Origin: an uncultured delta proteobacterium
Lineage (GTDB): Bacteria > Myxococcota_A > Polyangia > Polyangiales > Ga0077539
Direction: 5' to 3'
Assembly: GCA_903860995.1 (NCBI GenBank)
Contig: CAIOSS010000030.1
Coordinates: 1 to 10,533 of the forward strand
DNA length: 10,533 nt
This document shows, piece by piece, positions 1 through 7,300 of this stretch (positions are counted from its first letter, which is position 1; each line of letters starts with the position of its first letter). The position numbers were made by a program, and so were the translations under genes. The notes beneath the pieces were generated by a model. That model was given only the letters and a program-made list of their open reading frames with translations. It searched no databases and was not told where the DNA came from.

Positions 1-1
1 C

Positions 2-310
2 GTGGCGGCGGCCACCGCGGCGCCCTCGGCCGACCTCCCCGAGCGCCTCGGTCGCGCGCAGATCACCGGCGTGCTCAGCCCCCTCACGGGCGCCGTGCGC
101 TCGTGCGCCCAGGGGCAGACGGGCACCGCGCCGGTCTCCATCGTCATCGGCAACGACGGCGCCGTCCGCACGGCTACGGTCGGCGGCCAGTTCGGCGGTA
201 CGCCCATCGGCGATTGCATCGCCGGGGTCGTCCGACGCGCGCACTTCCCGCAGTTTCGCGCGGCCACGCAGAACCTGATGTTCCCCTACGTGATCACGCC
301 GCCGCGCTGA
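2..310 (+). CDS. AgmX/PglI-like C-terminal domain protein (partial, 5' end missing)
   Basis: Only the last 102 codons are inside the window; the reading frame is open to the left edge, so the true start is upstream. The visible part has the pattern of the AgmX/PglI C-terminal domain common in myxobacterial proteins: a Ser-Cys near residue 35, an alternating beta pattern (VSIVIGNDGAVRTATV), then GGTPIGDC with a second Cys at residue 72, then a helix and RAHFPQF. The two cysteines are usual in this family and may form a disulfide. The domain resembles TonB C-terminal folds and usually follows a kinase, FHA or repeat region that would lie upstream. In AgmX it is linked to gliding motility, but most members have no known role. 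It ends 27 bp before the glycosyltransferase and no functional link is evident. Confidence 0.7.
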   Translation: MAAATAAPSADLPERLGRAQITGVLSPLTGAVRSCAQGQTGTAPVSIVIGNDGAVRTATVGGQFGGTPIGDCIAGVVRRAHFPQFRAATQNLMFPYVITPPR

Positions 311-337
311 CCGCCCGTCCCGATCGCCCCCTCCGCG

Positions 338-1324
338 ATGACGCTCATCACCGTCATGGTCCCCTGCTACAACGAGGAGGGGAACGTCACCGAGCTCTAC
401 GCTCGCGTGCGGGAGGTGCTCGCTCCGCTCACCGAGCACACGCTGGAGTTCGTCTTCATCGACAATTGCTCCACGGACGGCACCGTCGCCGAGCTGCGGG
501 GCCTCGCCGCGAAAGACCGCGCGGTGAAGGTCATCCTCAACGTGCGCAACTTCGGCCAGGTGCGCTCGCCCTACCACGCGCTGCTCCAGTGCCGCGGCGA
601 CGCCGTGATCGTGATGGCGGCCGACCTGCAAGACCCGCCCGCGCTCATCCCCGAGCTGCTGGAGAAATGGCGCGAGGGCTACAAGGTCGTCGCGGCGGTC
701 AAGCGCACCTCCGACGAGAGCCCCCTCTACCGGCTGCTGCGCGGCGCGTTCTACGGGCTCATCCACCGCATCTCCGATGTGCGACCGATCCAGAACTTCA
801 CCGGCTTCGGGCTCTACGACCAGGCCCTCATCGAGGCCCTGCGCGCCATCGACGACCCGCAGCCGTACTTCCGCGGGCTCATCTCCGAGATCGGGTACCC
901 CCCGGCGCTGGTGCCCTTCGACAAGCCGCGGCGCGTCCGCGGCGTCAGCAAGAACAACTTCTTCAGCCTCTACGACCTGGCCATCCTCGGGATCGTGAAG
1001 CACTCCGTCGCGCCGCTGCGCCTCGCCACCTTCGTGGGCTTCGTGATGTCCGGCCTCAGCCTCCTGGTCTCCCTCGGCTACCTCGTCGCCAAGCTCGCGT
1101 TCTGGGACCGCTTCACCCTCGGCATGGCGCCGATCCTCATCGGGTTCTTCTTCTTCGCGTCGGTGCAGCTCTTCTTCATCGGGATCCTGGGCGAGTACAT
1201 CAACTCGATCCACATCCACGTGCGCAAGCTGCCGCTCGTCGTGGAGCGCGAGCGCATCAACTTCGTCGAGGGCGCCCCGCCCCCTACGGGCGCGGCGACC
1301 GGGGCGTCGGCGCCCCCAAGCTGA
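338..1324 (+). CDS. Family 2 glycosyltransferase, polyprenyl-phosphate sugar synthase type
   Basis: This 328-residue protein probably transfers a sugar from a nucleotide sugar to undecaprenyl or another polyprenyl phosphate on the cytoplasmic face of the inner membrane, giving a donor for GT-C enzymes. The GT-A domain starts at once with VMVPCYNEEGN (residues 6-16), followed by IDNCSTDGT (41-49) and the metal/nucleotide motif DLQDPP (96-101), as in DPM1, ArnC and GtrB proteins. RVRGVSKNNFF near 200-210 and the HSVAPLR segment precede two membrane helices (about 224-248 and 262-285). LGEYINSIHIHVRK follows the second helix, which is the usual layout of the two-helix ArnC/GtrB group. The ATG at 338 is placed correctly for the first beta strand although no Shine-Dalgarno motif is visible. 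The last 41 bp overlap the convergent methyltransferase gene. Sugar specificity cannot be assigned. Confidence 0.88.
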   Translation: MTLITVMVPCYNEEGNVTELYARVREVLAPLTEHTLEFVFIDNCSTDGTVAELRGLAAKDRAVKVILNVRNFGQVRSPYHALLQCRGDAVIVMAADLQDPPALIPELLEKWREGYKVVAAVKRTSDESPLYRLLRGAFYGLIHRISDVRPIQNFTGFGLYDQALIEALRAIDDPQPYFRGLISEIGYPPALVPFDKPRRVRGVSKNNFFSLYDLAILGIVKHSVAPLRLATFVGFVMSGLSLLVSLGYLVAKLAFWDRFTLGMAPILIGFFFFASVQLFFIGILGEYINSIHIHVRKLPLVVERERINFVEGAPPPTGAATGASAPPS

Positions 1325-2486
1325 TGAGCGGATTGCGGAGGCCCAGCGCGCGGGCCGCCGCGGCGATGGCCGGCCCGCTGAGCGTGCTCGCAATCAGGAT
1401 CGGGACCCCCGGCGCCGCGTCGGCCGGCCGCCGCACCGCGACGCCCCGGATGGCGGCGCCCTGGAGCTTGGGGTTGTTGTCCAGCCAGGCCACGACCTGC
1501 GCGCGGCCCAGGCAGGTGTCGTGCAGCAGCTTGAAGAGCAGCTGCCCGGTGCCCCACACCTGGATCGGCCCGTCGAGGTGGGGCGCGATGAGCGCGTCGA
1601 GGCGTCGTAGCTCCGCGGCCGAGCGCTCGATGTAGTCCCGCACCGGCTCGACCGCGGCCGGGGTGAAGCGCCGCTCCGGCTCCACGGTCCCCGGGAGCTT
1701 GCGCGCGAGCACGAAGGCCGCGGGCACCGGGACGTCCGCCGAGATGTCGAAGACCTTCGCGCCGCGGGTCACCGTCGCGAAGCCCGCGTTCACCAGGAGG
1801 TTCTCGAGGGAGTCGCGGGTGAAATGGTTGATGTGCTCGGTGTTGAAGTCCTGGAAGGGCGCGCGTAGATGCTCGGCGTAGCCCGCCGCGTCGGGCGTCT
1901 CGACGTAGAGCAGGTCGCCGTCGTCGAGCAGCGCGCGCAGCGCGGCGGTGGCGGCGTCGAGGTCGCGCACGTGCTCGAGGACGTGCACCAGGGACACGAG
2001 CGCGAAGGGCCCGGCGCAGGGCGGAGCGAAGAGCCCGCCGGCGTGCCCCGCGAAGCCGAGCGATCGCACCGCAGCGGCGCAGGCGGGGGAGGGGTCGACG
2101 CCGCACAGGCGCGTGAACCCGCGGTCGTGCAGCGCCCGGAGCAGGCCGCCGTTGGCGCACCCGAGGTCGAGAACGGTGCGGTCGCGCCACGGCACCTGCG
2201 CCGCGAGGAATCCCGCGAGCTCGGCGAGGCGGCGGCGGTCGAGGGGGTCGTCGCCGCCGCCGGTGCCGACGGTGCGGTCTTCGTACTTCGAGCGGCCGGC
2301 GTAGTAGGCGTCGTAGGTCGCCTGCGGGGCGGGCGTGTCGGCGAAGACGAAGCCGCACGCCGGGCACGCCACGACGTCGTACCCGCGGGGGAGGGGGTCG
2401 TCGTCCGCGAGCTCGAAGCGCTGCGTGTGCAGCACCTCGCCGAGGGCGCCGCGGCAGATCGGACAGGGGCGCAGCAGCGGCTTCAT
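1284..2486 (-). CDS. Zinc-binding SAM-dependent sugar C-methyltransferase
   Basis: The 400-residue protein has the three-part layout of the NDP-sugar C-methyltransferase group (the TylC3/TcaB9-like family). An N-terminal zinc site is made by C8-x2-C11 and C41-x2-C44. YYAGRSKYED (61-70) is a linker typical of the group. The SAM domain follows, with VLDLGCANG (105-113), GVDPS (129-133) and HVLEHV (168-173). TEHINHFTRDSL (216-227) corresponds to the active-site Glu-His segment, with E217 and H218. A C-terminal nucleotide-binding-like domain follows, with VWGTG (310-314) and WLDNNPK (334-340). The expected reaction is methylation of a carbon next to a keto group on a nucleotide-linked sugar. The start is supported by TGGAG about 8 nt before the ATG. 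The gene stands alone on its strand, divergent from the aldolase. The Tyr usually two residues before the Glu-His pair is Asn here (N215). The exact substrate is unknown, and O- or N-methylation is possible. Confidence 0.85.
   Translation of the reverse strand: MKPLLRPCPICRGALGEVLHTQRFELADDDPLPRGYDVVACPACGFVFADTPAPQATYDAYYAGRSKYEDRTVGTGGGDDPLDRRRLAELAGFLAAQVPWRDRTVLDLGCANGGLLRALHDRGFTRLCGVDPSPACAAAVRSLGFAGHAGGLFAPPCAGPFALVSLVHVLEHVRDLDAATAALRALLDDGDLLYVETPDAAGYAEHLRAPFQDFNTEHINHFTRDSLENLLVNAGFATVTRGAKVFDISADVPVPAAFVLARKLPGTVEPERRFTPAAVEPVRDYIERSAAELRRLDALIAPHLDGPIQVWGTGQLLFKLLHDTCLGRAQVVAWLDNNPKLQGAAIRGVAVRRPADAAPGVPILIASTLSGPAIAAAARALGLRNPLISLGAPTPRSPRP
1301..1316. terminator. GC hairpin near the GT2/methyltransferase convergent ends
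   Basis: GGGGCG at 1301-1306 pairs perfectly with CGCCCC at 1311-1316 around a TCGG loop, 5 bp before the GT2 stop codon and inside the shared 3' ends. There is no T-tract on either strand, so it is at best a weak bidirectional or RNA-stabilising structure. Short GC hairpins are common by chance at this base composition. Confidence 0.25.
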
Positions 2487-2621
2487 CGTCGGGGCTCCAG
2501 CCGCGCGCTACCGCCTCCCGGGCACCGGCGCAAGACCGGCGGCGGGTGATGGGCGTTGACGCCGTCGGGCCCGACCTCGGAGAGTACGGCTGCATTGCGA
2601 GAGGCACCAGGAGGCACATCG
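2487..2621. promoter_or_regulatory. Divergent intergenic region with a 12-bp palindrome
   Basis: These 135 bp separate the divergent methyltransferase and aldolase starts and should hold promoters for both. TTGACG at 2556-2561 could be a -35 element for the aldolase, but no convincing -10 follows at 16-19 bp. A perfect palindrome, GTCGGGCCCGAC, lies at 2564-2575, directly after that hexamer, and could be a regulator site. At this GC content a chance origin cannot be excluded. Confidence 0.3.
2609..2614 (+). promoter_or_regulatory. Strong ribosome binding site of the aldolase gene
   Basis: AGGAGG lies 7 nt upstream of the ATG at 2622. It is the best Shine-Dalgarno match among the gene starts examined. 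It fixes the start at 2622 rather than the in-frame TTG at 2556, and suggests the aldolase is translated strongly. Confidence 0.85.
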
Positions 2622-3443
2622 ATGAACCGCATCGAACGAAAGATGACGGATCTCCTTCGCGAGCTGAAGGAGCGGCACAGCGTGTCGGGCGTGAAGATGG
2701 AGTTCGAGGCGGAGGGCACCCGCATCGAGGAGGCGATGCGCCTGAAGGAGATCTCCCTCAAGGCGGGCGTCGGCATGACCGTGAAGATCGGCGGCTGCGA
2801 GGCCATCAAGGACATGTTCGACGCGGCGAGCCTCGGCACCGACCACGTGGTGGGCCCGATGGTGGAGACGCCCTACGCGCTGCGGAAGTACCTCGGCGCC
2901 GTGCGCACGGCCTTCCCCGCCGAGCAGCGCGAGGACATGCACTTCCTCATCAACCTCGAGACCTTCACCGCGTGCGACAACTTCGACGCCATGCTCGCGC
3001 TGCCCGAGGCGGGCGAGCTGCACGGCATCGTGCTGGGCCGCGTCGACCTCACCGGCTCGATGGACCTCGACCGCTCGGCGGTGAACAGCGAGCGCGTGCT
3101 GGAGATCTGCCTGAGCATGGCCGCGAAGGCCAAGGCGCACGGCAAGGAGGTCGTCGTCGGCGGCGCCGTGTCGGTGCACTCGCTGCCCTTCTTCCGGGCC
3201 TTCCCGAAGGGTCACCTCGACCGCTTCGAGACCCGCAAGGTGGTCTTCCAGTGCCCCGGCGCGCTCGACAACGACGAGGCCGCCTTCCTCAAGGCCGTGG
3301 AGTTCGAGCTCTCCTGGCTGAAGAACAAGAAGGAGTACTACGGCATCATCCACCGCGAGGACGACGCCCGCCTCGCCATGATGGAGGAGCGCTACCGCAG
3401 CTCCATCGACGCGGTCACCCGCACCCGTCACTCGAGGCCCTGA
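2622..3443 (+). CDS. HpcH/HpaI-like aldolase / citrate lyase family protein
   Basis: The 273-residue protein has the phosphoenolpyruvate-binding TIM-barrel pattern of HpcH/HpaI aldolases and CitE lyases. These enzymes make or break a carbon-carbon bond next to a pyruvate or acetyl unit, using a divalent metal. The two metal ligands are recognisable: E113 in INLET (110-114), matching the IET motif of HpaI, and D142 in GRVDLTGSM (139-147), matching GPADLS. VGPMVETPYAL (77-87) matches the PMV strand. Two residues important in HpaI appear changed. The substrate arginine (VRP) is Lys55 in VKIGGCEA (54-61), and the EHAP histidine segment reads EAEGTR (29-34). This therefore looks like a divergent subfamily whose substrates cannot be assumed to be those of HpaI. 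The gene stands opposite the ThDP/HAD operon and overlaps its end by 16 bp. I infer a role in making an unusual sugar or acid for the same glycan. Confidence 0.8.
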   Translation: MNRIERKMTDLLRELKERHSVSGVKMEFEAEGTRIEEAMRLKEISLKAGVGMTVKIGGCEAIKDMFDAASLGTDHVVGPMVETPYALRKYLGAVRTAFPAEQREDMHFLINLETFTACDNFDAMLALPEAGELHGIVLGRVDLTGSMDLDRSAVNSERVLEICLSMAAKAKAHGKEVVVGGAVSVHSLPFFRAFPKGHLDRFETRKVVFQCPGALDNDEAAFLKAVEFELSWLKNKKEYYGIIHREDDARLAMMEERYRSSIDAVTRTRHSRP

Positions 3444-4177
3444 GCGACGCAGCCCGCGAGGGTGACGCCGCCGTGGATCCACACGCTCGGGACGCCCGCC
3501 CGGCGCGCCATCTCGATGTCGGACTCGAGCGAGTCGCCCACCACGAGGCAGTCCGCGAGTCCGAAGCCGAGCGCGGCCGCGAGGCGCTCCAGCATGTACG
3601 GCGAGGGCTTGCCGACCTCGACGTCGGCCGAGCGCCCGAGCGCGCCCTCCAGCGCGCCCAGCATCGCGGCGCAGGCGGGCCACGGTACGCCGCCGTCCGA
3701 GGGGAACTCCCGGTCGCGGTTGCACGCCACCACCGCGGCCCCTGCCCGCGCGGCGCGGAAGGCCGTGGCGAGGCCCGCGTAGCTGAAGCCCGGGTCGAAG
3801 CCGACGAGCACGGCCTCGGCGTCGGCCTCGTCGGTGCACCGCAGCCCGCGGGCCTCGACCTCCGCGCGCAGGTCGTCGGTGCCGAGGACGTGCACGCCGC
3901 GCGTCGCCCCGAGGCCGCGCTCCACGAGGAGGTCGGCCGCGGCGGAGCCCGACGTGATGACCTCGCGGTCGTCGCAAGGGACGCCGAGGCGCCGTAGCTT
4001 CTGCGCCACGCGGGCGGGGCGCTGCGCCGAGTTGTTGGTGAGGAAGGCCACCCGGCGCCCCGCGGCGCGCAGGCGCGTGACGGCGTCGCCGGCCCCGGGC
4101 AGGAGCGCGGCGCCCGCGTACACCACGCCGTCGAGGTCGAGCACCCACACCGGGCGCGCGAGGTCGGGGTCAGCCAT
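3428..4177 (-). CDS. HAD-IIA (NagD-like) phosphatase
   Basis: The 249-residue protein carries all four HAD motifs: DLDGVVY (14-20, nucleophile D14 and acid/base D16), LTNNS (46-50), K191 in GKPSP, and GDSLESDI (215-222) with D216 and D221 for Mg2+. The cap between motifs II and III (about 75-185) is of the C2/NagD type. Such enzymes usually remove phosphate from sugar phosphates, nucleotides or similar small molecules. Its ATG overlaps the end of the ThDP enzyme gene by 8 bp, which implies translational coupling and a shared pathway; GAGCAGG directly precedes the start. It is the last gene of the minus-strand operon. A likely job is dephosphorylating a sugar-phosphate intermediate, but this is inferred from context. 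Confidence 0.88.
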   Translation of the reverse strand: MADPDLARPVWVLDLDGVVYAGAALLPGAGDAVTRLRAAGRRVAFLTNNSAQRPARVAQKLRRLGVPCDDREVITSGSAAADLLVERGLGATRGVHVLGTDDLRAEVEARGLRCTDEADAEAVLVGFDPGFSYAGLATAFRAARAGAAVVACNRDREFPSDGGVPWPACAAMLGALEGALGRSADVEVGKPSPYMLERLAAALGFGLADCLVVGDSLESDIEMARRAGVPSVWIHGGVTLAGCVAQGLE

Positions 4178-5996
4178 CCTGCTCGACCGGGGGGATGAGC
4201 ATGTTGGACCGGAACTCCTCGCGGGAGAGAAAGGGCGCGAGGTCTTCGAGCGGCGCGGACACCATGCGCCCGTCGTCGAGCCGGCGCGACGAGAGCTTCG
4301 GCGCGAACACCTGCGCGAGGTCGAGCATCACCTCGCAGACGCGCGCGCCGTCGCCGTCGAGGGTCGCCCGGATGGCCTCGTCGAGGCCGTCGTGCTCGGT
4401 CACCCGCGTGAAGGGCAGCCCGTACGCCCCGGCGAGCTTCTCCATGTCGGGGAACCCGAGCCCGCTCTCCAGCCCGCACCCGACGATGTTGTCGGGGAAG
4501 TAGTTGTGCTGCGTCTGCCGGATGGAGTGGTAGCCCTTGTTGTTGAGCACGAAGAGCTTGATGGGCAGGCGGTGCGTGACGATGGTCTGCAGCTCCTGGA
4601 GGTTCATCTGGAGCGAGCCGTCGCCCGCGAGGCACACCACCCGCCGACCGGTCGCCACCGCGGCGCCGATGGCCGCCGGGAGGTCGTAGCCCATCGGGGC
4701 GCAGCCCGAGTTGTGATAGAGCCGCTGGCCGGGCTTCAGGTCCGCCGCCTGGAAGGCCGTCACGCAGGCCGTCCCGTCCGCGGTGACCACGGTCTCGCCC
4801 TCGGGCAGCGCCCGGAAGAGGGCGTCCATGAAGCAGTACGGGTTCACGCTCCCGCGGGTCTCCCAGTACTCCGGGAGCACCACGGGGTAGCGGGCCACGC
4901 GCTCGCGGCACCACGCGACCCAGGCCGCGTGATCGCCCCCGTCGCCGCCATCGAGGGCGCGGCGCAGCGCGGGCATGAAGTCCCGCAGGTCGGCGTGGAC
5001 GGGCAGGTCGATGGAGAGCGTGGGCTTCTTGAGCTCCGCCGCGTCGACGTCGACCATCACCTTGAAGGCCGCGCGCGCGAAGTTCTGCCAGCCGTAGCTC
5101 ACCTGCCGGATGTTGAGCCGGCAGCCCAGCACCAGGAGCAGGTCGGAGTTCTGGACCGCGAAGTTGCCCGCGCGGTCGCCCACCGTGCCGGGCCTGCCCG
5201 CGTAGAGGGGGTGGGCGTTCCAGAGGGCGTCGTGGGCGTTCCACCCGGTGGTGACCGGGACCCCGAGGGCCTCCACGAGCGCGACGAAGTCCGCGTGCAT
5301 CCCCGAGAGGCGCGGGCCGTTGCCGGCGAGCACCACCGGGCGCTTCGCGGCGCGCAGCCGGGCCACGAGGTCCCGCGCGACGGCGTCGAGGTCGCCCGCC
5401 TCGAAGGCGATGGCGTCCTCCGCGGGGTCGTAGGGGGCGAGCGCGCCCGGGTCGACGAGGGCGCCCTGGACGTTCATCGGGACGTCGAGCCACACGGGCC
5501 CGGGGCGCCCGAGCGTGGCGAGGTGCAGCGCCCGCTCCAGGTGGTACCGGACGCGCTGCGGGTCGGTGACCATCACGGCGTACTTGGTCATCGAGGCGAC
5601 CACGCGGACGATGTCGATCTCCTGGTCGCCGAGCTGCCGCAGAGGCAGCGCCGTGCTGCGGACGACGGTCTCGAACTTCACCTGCCCCGACACCACGATC
5701 ATCGGGAGCGAGTCGACCCACGCGCCCCACACGCCGGTGATGGCGTTGGTGCCGCCGGGGCCGGTGGTGACGTTGACCGCGGCGACGCGGCCGGACACCC
5801 GGGCGTAGCTCTCGGCCGCCATCGCGCAGGCCTGCTCGTGGTGGCAGGCGACGTAGCGCAGCCTGGGCTCGCGCCCGAAGGCGTCGTTGAGGTGCATCGC
5901 CCCGCCGCCGGTGACGAGGAACACGTCCCGGACGCCGTGGTCGGCGAGGAACGACGCGATGTAGTCCGCCACGCGGACCCTGCGAGTGGCGCTCAT
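4170..5996 (-). CDS. Thiamine diphosphate-dependent enzyme, acetolactate synthase-like
   Basis: The 608-residue protein has the three-domain layout of the ALS/pyruvate decarboxylase superfamily. The N-terminal PYR domain has VTGGGAMHLND (28-38), the catalytic glutamate E54 in CHHEQA, and TTGPGGTNAITG (77-88). A central domain (about 190-330) contains VVLAGNGPRLSG and VMVDVDAAELKK. The C-terminal PP domain has the cofactor motif GDG (458-460), 24 residues, then NN (485-486). These enzymes decarboxylate a 2-keto acid and pass the activated unit to a second carbonyl. Within a glycan locus it may add a two-carbon branch to a keto sugar, as YerE does in yersiniose synthesis, or act on a keto acid made by the aldolase; both are inference. 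The start at 5996 is preferred because it opens the family N-terminus and follows AGAAG by 8 nt. An in-frame ATG at 6029 would add 11 residues. Confidence 0.87.
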   Translation of the reverse strand: MSATRRVRVADYIASFLADHGVRDVFLVTGGGAMHLNDAFGREPRLRYVACHHEQACAMAAESYARVSGRVAAVNVTTGPGGTNAITGVWGAWVDSLPMIVVSGQVKFETVVRSTALPLRQLGDQEIDIVRVVASMTKYAVMVTDPQRVRYHLERALHLATLGRPGPVWLDVPMNVQGALVDPGALAPYDPAEDAIAFEAGDLDAVARDLVARLRAAKRPVVLAGNGPRLSGMHADFVALVEALGVPVTTGWNAHDALWNAHPLYAGRPGTVGDRAGNFAVQNSDLLLVLGCRLNIRQVSYGWQNFARAAFKVMVDVDAAELKKPTLSIDLPVHADLRDFMPALRRALDGGDGGDHAAWVAWCRERVARYPVVLPEYWETRGSVNPYCFMDALFRALPEGETVVTADGTACVTAFQAADLKPGQRLYHNSGCAPMGYDLPAAIGAAVATGRRVVCLAGDGSLQMNLQELQTIVTHRLPIKLFVLNNKGYHSIRQTQHNYFPDNIVGCGLESGLGFPDMEKLAGAYGLPFTRVTEHDGLDEAIRATLDGDGARVCEVMLDLAQVFAPKLSSRRLDDGRMVSAPLEDLAPFLSREEFRSNMLIPPVEQDG

Positions 5997-6043
5997 GGGC
6001 CGGTCTTCTAGCGCATCGGGCGCGCTCATCGGAAGGGTAGGCG

Positions 6044-7282
6044 TCAGGCCGGGTCGGCCAGGCGCTCGTCGGGCACGGCGTAGAGCACCAGGTCGAAGCC
6101 CTCGGCGGAGTAGGCCCGCAGGCGCCAGCGGTAGCCCGTCGGGAGCATCGCCAGGAGCTGCAAGGGCAGCTGCCAGAGGTGGGCCTGGAGGTGATAGGCG
6201 CACACCGCGAGGAGGGGTCGGTTGCGCTGGATGATCTCCGCCGCGCCGGCGAGCGCGTCGGGCTCGGCGCCCTCGATGTCGAGCTTGAAGAAGGTCATCG
6301 CCCGGGCGCCCTCGACGGAGGAGAGGCGGCGCAACGCGACGGTGAGGCCCTCGTCCCCGGCGAGCCTGGCCCCGGCGGTGCCGTCGGCGGTGAAGCGCAC
6401 CTCGCCGTCGCTGGCGCCGAGGGCGAAGGGGAGGACGGCGACCCGCTGGCCGAGGGCGCCGAGGGAGGCCGCGTAGTCGGTGAGCCGGGCCCGGTTGTAG
6501 GGGTCGGGCTCGAGCGCCACCGCCGCGCGGAAGCGCCCGCCGGTCGCGCCGATGAACGCGCGCAGGGTGTCGCCGTCGTAGGCGCCCGCGTCGACGAGCG
6601 TCTCGTGGTCGTGCAGCCGGACCACGTCGGGCGCGAAGTAGATCGGGTGGGCGGTGCCGCGCGCGAGGCCGCTCGCGTCGAGGGTCAGCCGCCAGCGGAG
6701 CTGGGCCACGAACTCGGCGCGGGAGCGCTCGTCGTCGAACATCGCGAAGGCCGCGCGGACGGCCCCGGGCTCGGCGAGCGCGCGCGAGGGCAGGTCGATG
6801 CCGTAGTACGGCAGGAACCGCTCGGGGTAGGCCCAGTAGAGCTCGCCGAGGCGCGCCACGTAGCGGCAGCCGAGCGCGCGCAGGTCGTCGCAGAGCGCGG
6901 CCGTGACGAAGCCGCCCTCGGAGCGCCAGACGGTGACCACGAAGAGCGCGCTCTCGCCGTAGCGCCGCGCCGCCTCGGCGGTCGACAGCACCTCGACCCC
7001 GTCGACGCCGCCGCCCCAGCGCCCGGGGTCGTTGTCCGTGAACGCCAGCACCTCGCGTCCGACGGCGCGCAGGCCCGCGAGCGTTCGCCGACCCAGGCGC
7101 CCGGCGCCGTGCAGCACCATGGGGCGCTCCACGCCGCCGCTGAGCTCACCCAGCCGCCCGGACTCCCTCGCCTGCGCGTCGGCGACTGGCTCGGCCAGGA
7201 GTCGGTCGAGCTCCTCGGCGGGGGAGGGAGAAACGGCGGGAGGCGCGGAGTCGTCGGCGCTGGGTGTCGCTCCAGTGGTCAC
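6044..7282 (-). CDS. FkbM family methyltransferase with N-terminal Rossmann-like domain
   Basis: The 412-residue protein has two parts. Residues 55-150 form a nucleotide-binding-like domain: VLHGAGRLG (56-64) has a GxGxxG loop, and FTDNDP (81-86) ends the second strand, followed by GVEVLST. The FkbM SAM domain follows, with LVDAGAYDGDT (229-239), ALEPDPYN (256-263) and FFKLDIEGAEPDAL (331-344). FkbM proteins usually O-methylate sugars or polyketides, and this two-domain form is common in capsule and O-antigen loci. The start is GTG, 18 bp after the stop of the upstream glycosyltransferase, with no clear Shine-Dalgarno. An ATG at 7120 (M55) has GGAG 6 nt before it, but starting there would remove the helix ahead of the Rossmann domain (EELDRLLAEP), so I keep the GTG. 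The downstream ThDP gene starts 47 bp after the stop. Confidence 0.85.
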   Translation of the reverse strand: MTTGATPSADDSAPPAVSPSPAEELDRLLAEPVADAQARESGRLGELSGGVERPMVLHGAGRLGRRTLAGLRAVGREVLAFTDNDPGRWGGGVDGVEVLSTAEAARRYGESALFVVTVWRSEGGFVTAALCDDLRALGCRYVARLGELYWAYPERFLPYYGIDLPSRALAEPGAVRAAFAMFDDERSRAEFVAQLRWRLTLDASGLARGTAHPIYFAPDVVRLHDHETLVDAGAYDGDTLRAFIGATGGRFRAAVALEPDPYNRARLTDYAASLGALGQRVAVLPFALGASDGEVRFTADGTAGARLAGDEGLTVALRRLSSVEGARAMTFFKLDIEGAEPDALAGAAEIIQRNRPLLAVCAYHLQAHLWQLPLQLLAMLPTGYRWRLRAYSAEGFDLVLYAVPDERLADPA

Positions 7283-7300
7283 GGCCGATGGTATCGCAAC

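Noticed and set aside
103..1635. + strand frame overlapping GT2 and the methyltransferase
   Set aside because: Arg/Ala/Pro-rich shadow of GT2 in another frame; no domain pattern.
2556..2621. In-frame TTG start extending the aldolase by 22 residues
   Set aside because: The ATG at 2622 has an excellent AGGAGG at 7 nt. The TTG overlaps a possible -35 element.
3834..6011. Long + strand open frame opposite the ThDP and HAD genes
   Set aside because: Its translation is repetitive in Arg, Glu, Val, His and Ala with no domain, as expected from the antisense of GC-rich coding sequence. The minus-strand frame has complete family motifs.
5997..6203. Upstream extension of the ThDP enzyme frame
   Set aside because: The added residues are Pro/Arg/Ala-rich and overlap the end of the FkbM gene; the family N-terminus begins at or near 5996.
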